From Cryphonectria parasitica EP155 (taxonomy: Eukaryota > Ascomycota > Sordariomycetes > Diaporthales > Cryphonectriaceae), in assembly GCF_011745365.1 (NCBI RefSeq), contig NW_024468915.1:474653-538652 (forward strand): 64,000 nucleotides of DNA, written 5' to 3'. Position numbers and translations under genes: made by a program. The notes below the pieces were generated by a model, which saw only the letters and a list, made by a program, of their open reading frames with translations, searched no databases and was not told where the DNA came from. This document shows positions 57,176 to 64,000 of the stretch, one piece after another (the first letter of the stretch is position 1; the number at the start of each line of letters is the position of its first letter).

Positions 57176-58736
57176 TTGTGTTCATCCGCCCAAGCAAACT
57201 ATGGTACACGTCCCATGACACTGCAACTATACGGCGCGGACCAGCCCCCCCTCCATGTCCCTCTCTCCCTCTCTATGGCCTTGTTTCCCGTCAGGCGACC
57301 TCCTATCTCCCATACTACTATACTACTACTATTACTACTACTCTGCGGAGTGGATGAATTGATTTATTGCCTGATTGATTGATCACTTTACCCTTTACTT
57401 GCTGGTCTTTCTCTCCTGTCTCCCCTCATTCTCTGTCCCACCCCCTTCTTTCACCACCGCCTACTATTCTTTCCAATACCGGACCTGTCCCCTTCTGAGC
57501 TCTCCTCCACCTCATCCTCCGCCGTCATCAATTACCGTCGTTATATCATTCTTCTCGCTTCGCGCTCTTCAGTGCCGTCCACGGAAGCAAAGACCGGGCA
57601 CTTCAATTTGGTTCCTCGTTCTCCCCTCTTAGCGGCCCCGGTCCAATACAAACTTTAATCTCCTCAGCCTCCCCTTAGCCTCCTCGCCGCCGCACTATCG
57701 GTTCTGAACCCACCTCTGGTCATCAAACCCTCACTCACACCCCCGTCGTCGTCCCTGTCACATTCTCTTATTCTCTGACTGCTCGAAGAAAAAAAAACTG
57801 CCAATTCAATTGTTGTTGTTGTTTTTTGGTTTCCTTTTTTTTTTTTCTTCCCCTCCTCCTTCGTCAGGAGAAAATCAGACAGAGTGAGAGAGCTGTGGAT
57901 ACCGAGAAGCCGTCCACGTGTGCTTAGGCAATCAGGAGGTCGGCTTCCCGTTGTCCATGTTGACGACGACAAACTTAATTCACCATCGACGAACTTTCTT
58001 CCATCTTCATCGGAGCTATAGTCAGACACAGAGAATGTCTCCCGTGGTCTTTTTGGACGCCAACGCTTGACCCGTTCCTCATACCACTCTCTCTACTCCT
58101 CAATCTCTCTCGGCCCCCAGCCCAGCCCAGCCCAGCCCGACGCAGTGCGATTCACATGCTCATGCGCCGTTGGTGCCGCAAGGGAGGACAAGCCCGGATC
58201 AGTACAGCGCACAGCTGAGCCTGGACACTCTCGATTTGTGCGACAAACCTTCCGACTTGTCACTGGTCTTGTCTTACTGCCACCATACCCAGGCCGACCA
58301 TCGCTACTGCTGTTTCCTAACACTACTACTGCCACCACCACTTGCTCCTTCCTCCTAGTCATTGTCCTCCTCCTCCAACCTTTTCGTCCTCGACGGGACC
58401 CTGTACCGGCGGCTGGCTGCGTGGGCTCTTGTCTTTTTTTTCCCTCCTCCTCTTTCCCCGCCTCTTCTCGTTTCTTTGGCTTGAGCCCTGGGGCTGCTGC
58501 TGTGCTGCTGTGCCCACTCCAAGACACGACAACCAACCTACCAAGCCCGGCTACCACCTTATACGACCCCGACGATCACCGCCTGCCGATCACTTCTCAA
58601 CCCCCCCCCCTTCCTCCCGAAAAAAAAGTACCAAGTCAAAGGGCCCAGCGCCTCTTTTCTTTTTTTGCCGATGGTCACAGACACAAGCTGGTCTAGGCTG
58701 CCATAGAAGCGAGTCATCCTTCCCTGCTGTGCAACC

Positions 58737-61417
58737 ATGGCCATGGCCACGACCGGCGCCGTCCTGCGCCCCATGGACCCCGAGGAACGACTCGCGATTC
58801 ACCTGTCTCCGGGGACCGCCCGAGAGCTGGCCGACAGGAGAGGGGCACGAACCACCCTCAGCCACTTTGACGACTCTGACGAGGGCGACGAGGATGAAGA
58901 AGATGACGACAGCTACAGCACCATTCTGTTCGACGACGAGCGGGAGCTGCAGACCCCGACCACCACCTCGGGGGCTGGTGGCCACTCGCACATCCCCCTG
59001 CACCCCATCTCGTCCATGCAGGAGGCCTTTGCCGAGTCTCTCGAAGAGGCCACCAGGGCAGGCTTGAGCCAGAAGCCAAAGCTGAGGGAGCAGGACGCCA
59101 AAGCAAGGCGGGAGAAGCTGCTCGACGAGGACAAGTCCAGAGGCCCCCCCAACCGGCTATGGCGGTTTCGGTCCGGGCAGAAATGTCACGAGCTGCGGAA
59201 GCTGATCGCCCAGATCTCGTTTGGCATTGAGCTGCTCATCAAGGGCATGGCCAACAACAACGCCCAGGTCCTTACCATCCTGCAGGGCCACATCGACGAG
59301 GTGGACGAGTTTCTCGAGACGGCCATGGAGGATGTCAGGATGGCGACCACGGACCTGAAAGACCGCCTGGACTTTCTAAAGGTGCCTATGACGAACATGG
59401 AAGTCTTTGAACAGATGCTGGAGAACAGGAAGTTCCGGCTGCAGATCGTTGAGGGCAACATCAAGATCGAACATATCCTTTCGCGCACCTCGACCGCCCA
59501 CACCCAGACGATTCGCGACGTAGCCGAGGGCCTGCGGGCCGTCAAACAATTCTCCGAGTACCTGAGGGACAATGACAGGGGAACATGGCGGCAGAACCGG
59601 CCTGACGTGGTGGACGTCTTCGACGCGATGAAGGGCAACACAGAGGGCTGGATGAAGGAGTTTACCACTCTCGAGTCCAGCAGCACCATGCTCAGCGGGC
59701 TCCTCGTCCAGCTCAGTTCTGTGGTTGTCGATATAGACAAAAAGGCGGGCGAAGTGAGCCGTCGGACAAGGGTAAGTCATAAGTACAGTCCAGCCCAACC
59801 TGAAGTCTCGGGAAACGCCAGTCTTGTAAAATGGAGATTTGTCTTTGTCTGTCCATATTGACGTGCGAGGGGTGGGGGAAATCATAGTTCACGCTCGAAC
59901 CGTACTCTGAACCAGATAGTCGTTCAGGACCTCGTTCCGAAGACAGCACCTCGCACGCCACGCCGCCGCCATCACCGCCCACATCGGTTTCATCCGCCAC
60001 ACCTCGCATCCGGACTCTGGACTTTGGCCATTCCTTGGGTTCGTTCCTCGCTGCGCCTGAAAGTCCCGGCCTCGACATCCCAGACATCCCTGTGAGAGCC
60101 AGACAACGCATTACAAAAGACTCGGATACCCTGCGGAACACCATGCTCCCCAACCACACATACACCCCTCCCGAGAGCTCGAAAAAGATACCCGAGGTCG
60201 TTGTTGATGACGGTTCTCAGACAGACGGGGAAGCCGAAGAATCTGGATCGGTCGCCGAGTCCCAGACAAGCGAGTCGACAGCATCGTCCAAGGAAGAAGA
60301 AGAGGATGACGACGACGATATCGTCAATGAGCAGAACGAGGACGAGAACGTTCTATTCCTCCTCCAGCCGAGAACATACACGCCTGTTCCTCCAGCACCA
60401 ATACCATCCCCCAGGGCCTCCCCGAAAGTAGAGCAGCCTCCAAAGACATTAGCTGAGCCGCCGAGATTGAGGGTCGAACCACGCGGGGCGAACAGGGGCA
60501 CGCCGGATGAGCTCAGCATTCACATCGAGGCCGAGGAGGACATGCCACAATCACCAGACGACGACGTGTGCGAGACCGTCCTGACCATCCCACACCAAGC
60601 TGAGAGGAGACGGACAGCCGTACCCACCAGCATGCGCGCACAGCCCAAGATCCTGCAGATACAACCCGTGCATAGACAGTCACGGTCGTCTGACAAGGAG
60701 GTGGTCCTCGGGCACAAGACGTCCCTGAGGGAACGGGTCTCCCTCAAGGGCGAGCTCCCCACGGCCATCCACGTCCCGCCGGTCCATGCGTACGAGATCC
60801 AGCGACCTCGGTATCCAACACCGCAGCAGTCACCACGGGCGGCCCAGCGCGCGCCGTCCTCCTCCCACGGCACCGAATCGGACCGCTCCCGGAATTACAC
60901 CACCAGCAACAACCACACACACCATAGCCAACATCACCACCACCACAACACCAACAACATGGCCAAGCACCACACCACAAACCTCGAATTCTCCCGCCCG
61001 CAGTTTCCCAACCTCATCTCGTCCCCAGCCTCGGAGCGCCAGCACTTCCGCCCCGTTCAAGCCAGCCCGCACTCGCCACTGCAGCAGCGCCCACATACAG
61101 CAGGCACCGTGGTCGGTGGCAGCAGCAGCAATAACCACCGTCCTGGCCATCGCGGCGCCCCTTCGCAGATGGCTATGAGCATGCTGAGCAACGTGACGAC
61201 GATGCAGGAGGGCGCGAGCACCAAGGCGGGAAGTACGCGCACTGTCAAGAAGAAGCGCAGCGCGTTCGGCTGGCTTAAGAAGGCCTTCTCGCTCGACGAG
61301 GAGGAGCGCGCTGCCTTTGAGGCCAGGCGGCGTGCGCAGCCAGCTAATTATTACCAGTATCAGATGCCCGGGCAAGGGCATAGCCCGAGGTATCTGGATG
61401 GCAAGCGAATTGCTTGA
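58737..61417 (+). CDS. Large coiled-coil protein with acidic and low-complexity regions, unknown function
   Basis: Two exons (58737-59771, 59888-61417) sum to 2565 bases, 854 residues, using GTAAGT and a TAG acceptor. The start is the ATG at 58737. Near residue 45 is a dense acidic stretch (HFDDSDEGDEDEEDDDSYS). Residues about 120-345 are predicted by eye to be mostly helical with coiled-coil spacing (ELRKLIAQISFGIELLIKGM, HIDEVDEFLETAMEDVRMAT, LKDRLDFLKVPMTNMEVFEQ, RDVAEGLRAVKQFSEYLRD). The second half is disordered, with another acidic block, a His-rich patch and Ser/Pro-rich linkers, and ends in a basic amphipathic segment (KKKRSAFGWLKKAFSLDEEE, then RAAFEARRR) that looks conserved and could bind a membrane or a partner. 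I do not recognise a characterised homologue; a scaffold role is plausible. Confidence 0.82.
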
Positions 61418-61518
61418 CAGGAAATAATCAGATGGCAGGGGGGAGATGAAACGTCAAAAAAACGGATCTGGGGCAGCCGATGGACGGCCTTCCTGATGAC
61501 CGTTGAACGTCACGCCTT

Positions 61519-61544
61519 TACACACACACACACACACACACACA
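61519..61544. repeat. CA dinucleotide microsatellite
   Basis: About 13 perfect CA units in the 3' flank of the coiled-coil gene. Confidence 0.85.
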
Positions 61545-62378
61545 TGTCACCTCGCATATGCCTTGTCTGCTTACACCTGTCTCACGACGAAATACGACCT
61601 CTCAGCATATATATCACTATATATCAATTCTTTTTAAAGACGCAAATCGAGCAGACGGCCGGGTTGTTAGGCTGATTACCACCAAGCCAGCGTGGTGCGA
61701 ACAACGTCGAGGTTTTTATCAGTCCCTTTTTGGAAGTTTGGAGGAAGACATTAAGTGCAGTATCATCCAGCGAGGCATCATATATTGTTACCTGCACTAT
61801 ATTATTTTTCAGGTCCCCCCCCCCCCCCATTTCTTGCTCAGGGAGAGACAAATGGATCTGTTGGCTTCTATTCTGTGGTTTGGGGGAAATTTGCTTTCTG
61901 ATTCTTGTATTTTTGTTGGATCATTTATTTGTTGGTCATTTCAGCACAGAAAAACAGCGAAGGGCGTTTGGGAGTTAGCTGGCAAGTCAATCCCGCTTGG
62001 CAAGGTGGACGGACGAATTTCGAGAGACCTTGGTCTATTAGGCAGAAAGGGAGGGCCAAATGGCTAGATTTGTCCGATGAGTGGAAACCGAAGCTGGCTT
62101 AAGTCTAGTAGTGCATAACGTGTCATTCTACACGATCATGTCTTTTTATGTGTAGTGTAATTGGAGGTTGCCTACGGGGAAGATTGGAGGAAGTAGATAA
62201 AGGGAAGAGAGGGGCTGATGGAGAGAATACAGCTTTCACGTTTCCTCCCTCGGGGAAGAAAAGAAGCTTCTTTCGTTCTGGCGTACTGTGTTGTGTGTCT
62301 TGATGCTGCTTTTGTGTGCTAGTGACTATGTATACACCTCACGGGCAGTGCAATAACACATGGCTGGGCTCATCATGC

Positions 62379-62401
62379 TATATATATATATATATATATA
62401 T
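62379..62401. repeat. TA dinucleotide microsatellite
   Basis: About 11 perfect TA units. Confidence 0.85.
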
Positions 62402-62592
62402 TTGAACCGCTCGAAGCTGTGCACCAGCTGGCTTGGAGATGATGAGTGGAAGTTGTCTCCTTCAACCAACTTCTATTCTATCGCCTACAGTACAATTTTA
62501 GAAAGTCGCTAAAAGCCACTGGATGGGACACGGATCGTCTAGTCTAATACATTTTGAAGTCACCCTGTTGAGTGGAGATGTATGAGCGTGTC

Positions 62593-62628
62593 GCACACAC
62601 ACACACACACACCTACACACACACACAA
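62593..62628. repeat. CA dinucleotide microsatellite, interrupted
   Basis: Two CA runs separated by a CCTA interruption, just beyond the stop codon of the aspartyl-tRNA synthetase gene. Confidence 0.8.
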
Positions 62629-62660
62629 GCATAAGCACAACCTCTCTTTTGCTTTTTTTT

Positions 62661-64000
62661 TCATCCTTCCACATCCTTCTTCTCCCTAGGCTGCAGATGA
62701 TACACCTCCCACTCCTCCCTGCCCACCTTCCCAGGACACCTAGCAACAGGCTCGTCGCCCTGCTTACTCTTGGGGAAAGCAATGACATCCCGTACACTCC
62801 CCGTATAGCTCAGCGTAGCCACCAGCCTGTCCCAGCCGATGGCAAACCCGGCGTGCGGCGGACACCCGGCCCGCAGGGCCTCGAGCAGGTGGCTAAAGTG
62901 CTCGATCCCGGCGCCGTCCATCTGGAGCACCTCGCGGAACACGTACTCCTGCACGGCGGCGACGTGGATCCGCCTGCTGCCGCCGCCGAGCTCGACGCCG
63001 TTGACGACGAGGTCGTAGTGGTCGGCTCTGGCCCGCAGCGGGTTGGTGTGGAGGAGGTCGAAGTCTTCGGGGTGGAGGGGCGCGGTGAAGGGGTGATGGG
63101 TGGAGGAGAAGCCGGCGGCGCCGCCCTGGCCTGGGTCCGAGGTGGTCGCCGGGTCTGTGGGCGTGAAGAGGGGGAAGTCGGTGACCCAGAGGAATTGGAA
63201 GGTAGGGTCGAAGGGGAGGAGGTGTTTTTGGACGGCGAGCTGGTAGATGTGGTTGCGCAGCGTGCCGAGGGCGGTCGAGCCGCCGGAGAAGGGCTTGTTG
63301 GGCCGGGCTTGGATGACGAGGACGTCGCCTTCTTGGAGGGGCCCTCCGAGAGGGGGCGGGAGGTCTGACGCGAGGAGCTCTGCTGCTGCTTCGTGGCCGA
63401 GGGAGGAGAGTCCTGAGAGGGGCCTGCGCGAGTCGATGATGATGGGCACGGGTTGGCCGTCTGGGTTCTTGCCTAGGGGTTTGGGCAACTTGTCCCACAC
63501 GGATGTGACGAAGTCGGGGATCGTCACGTCGGGAGTGTCTTGGAAGCGGAAGACGCAGGCTTCCACTATGGGGTCCTCTAGATCTGAGATCATGGAGACG
63601 AAGGCGGGCGAGAGGAGGTGATCGACTCGTTGAATCTGTGACTTATTAGTCTTTTTCTGTTCTTTGCGTCTGGTCTATATCAAGCTATGTTTAACAGAGT
63701 CGACCTACCTTGTTGGGTATCCTGAGATCCGGCTTGTCGGAGCCGTAAAGGGACATGGCCTCATGATATGTAATTCGAGGGAAGGGTTTTCCCCCTTCAT
63801 ACCCGTCCTCTGAGCTCAGGGACGGGAACTGGCCTATAATAATGTCTGAGGAGCTGTCAACAGCATCGGGCATCCTCGAGGTGACCCCCATCTGTCCGTT
63901 GACCTCAAATGTGCGCCAGTTGCGCCTTATGAATGCATATAAGCTTTTGACTAGGCTCTCTATGAGCTGCATCACATCTTTGCCAGTCGCAAATGACATT
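62661..64000 (-). CDS. MSD1: Mitochondrial aspartyl-tRNA synthetase, 3' part (gene runs off the right edge)
   Basis: Two exons are visible on the minus strand: from the window edge to 63709 and 63635-62661, joined in frame as [17 protein letters not shown]. The 5' part, with the anticodon-binding OB domain and class II motif 1, lies beyond 64000. The visible portion has the bacterial/mitochondrial-type core: [20 protein letters not shown], then the GAD-like insert (from about 63600 to 63180), [51 protein letters not shown] and motif 3 region [20 protein letters not shown] with [15 protein letters not shown]. The GAD insert and the SDKPDLR motif exclude the eukaryotic cytosolic type. The enzyme charges mitochondrial tRNA-Asp. 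Its stop codon is at 62661-62663. Confidence 0.93.

Larger units (their letters stand above)
51766..58736. other. Seven-kilobase gene-free region with many simple repeats
   Basis: I find no supportable gene on either strand. Open frames are short, low-complexity and often complementary to one another. The region has microsatellites (53297-53328, 54629-54657, 54936-54955, 57150-57175, 57314-57343) and several C or G runs (for example 51950-51960 and 56247-56256). GC content is not reduced as it is in the accessory region. The last 1.3 kb is pyrimidine-rich and is likely promoter plus long 5' leader of the coiled-coil gene. A non-coding transcript is possible but cannot be shown. Confidence 0.45.
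61418..62660. other. Convergent intergenic region with microsatellites
   Basis: Lies between the stop codons of the coiled-coil gene (+) and mitochondrial aspartyl-tRNA synthetase (-). Contains CA (61519-61544), TA (62379-62401) and CA (62593-62628) repeats and a C14 run near 61816. No gene recognised. Confidence 0.5.

Noticed and set aside
53200..57400. Tandem-repeat clusters considered as CRISPR-like or centromeric arrays
   Set aside because: They are ordinary di-, tri- and tetranucleotide microsatellites without spacer-repeat organisation.
58067..58696. 209-codon plus-strand frame just before the coiled-coil gene
   Set aside because: Ser/Pro/Leu-rich translation of a pyrimidine-rich leader; no family resemblance.
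62661..63621. Plus-strand frames opposite the aspartyl-tRNA synthetase gene
   Set aside because: Mirror frames of a very GC-rich gene with clear synthetase motifs on the minus strand.

Overview
This window is nuclear DNA of a filamentous ascomycete (Pezizomycotina, probably a sordariomycete-type genome). Genes carry short introns of about 50-150 bases with GT-AG borders, reading frames continue exactly across the joins I propose, intergenic DNA is rich in pyrimidine tracts and microsatellites, and there is an intron-bearing nuclear tRNA gene. There are no bacterial-type operons. I support 19 protein-coding genes (18 with both ends in the window, one cut by the right edge), one tRNA gene and two decayed gene remnants. 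All intron borders come from reading the sequence, not from transcripts.

Layout: (1) 1-6.6 kb, a Myb/SANT-type DNA-binding protein (+) and COX10, mitochondrial haem O synthase (-). (2) About 7.5-33.4 kb, an accessory region. It holds an aldo/keto reductase (-), an alpha/beta hydrolase (-), two pseudogene-like remnants (one of a DEAH-box RNA helicase), an NCS1 nucleobase/allantoin-type permease (+), an UNC-93-like transporter (-), a Baeyer-Villiger-type flavin monooxygenase (-), a ToxD/LovC-type enoyl-reductase-like dehydrogenase (-), an FMN-dependent NtaA/SnaA-type monooxygenase (+) and, near the right border, tRNA-Leu(AAG). Intergenic DNA here is long and locally AT-rich. (3) 34-64 kb, a compact housekeeping block: a small single-pass membrane protein, a conserved unknown, alanyl-tRNA synthetase, a MidA/DUF185 methyltransferase, a membrane-anchored cysteine-synthase-like enzyme, TFIIS, GUP1 (MBOAT), a FAR-17a/AIG1-like membrane protein, a 7-kb gene-free stretch, a large coiled-coil protein of unknown role and the 3' part of a mitochondrial aspartyl-tRNA synthetase.

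The most interesting functional hypothesis is that the permease, the UNC-93-like transporter, the two flavin monooxygenases, the enoyl-reductase-like enzyme and possibly the hydrolase and aldo/keto reductase form an uptake-and-oxidation cluster for a small molecule. It has no recognisable PKS, NRPS or terpene synthase and no local transcription factor. Other notable points are alanyl-tRNA synthetase with a long in-frame N-terminal extension suggesting dual targeting, several microexons (13, 19 and 31 bases), stop-free introns of length divisible by three, and a GC-AG intron.
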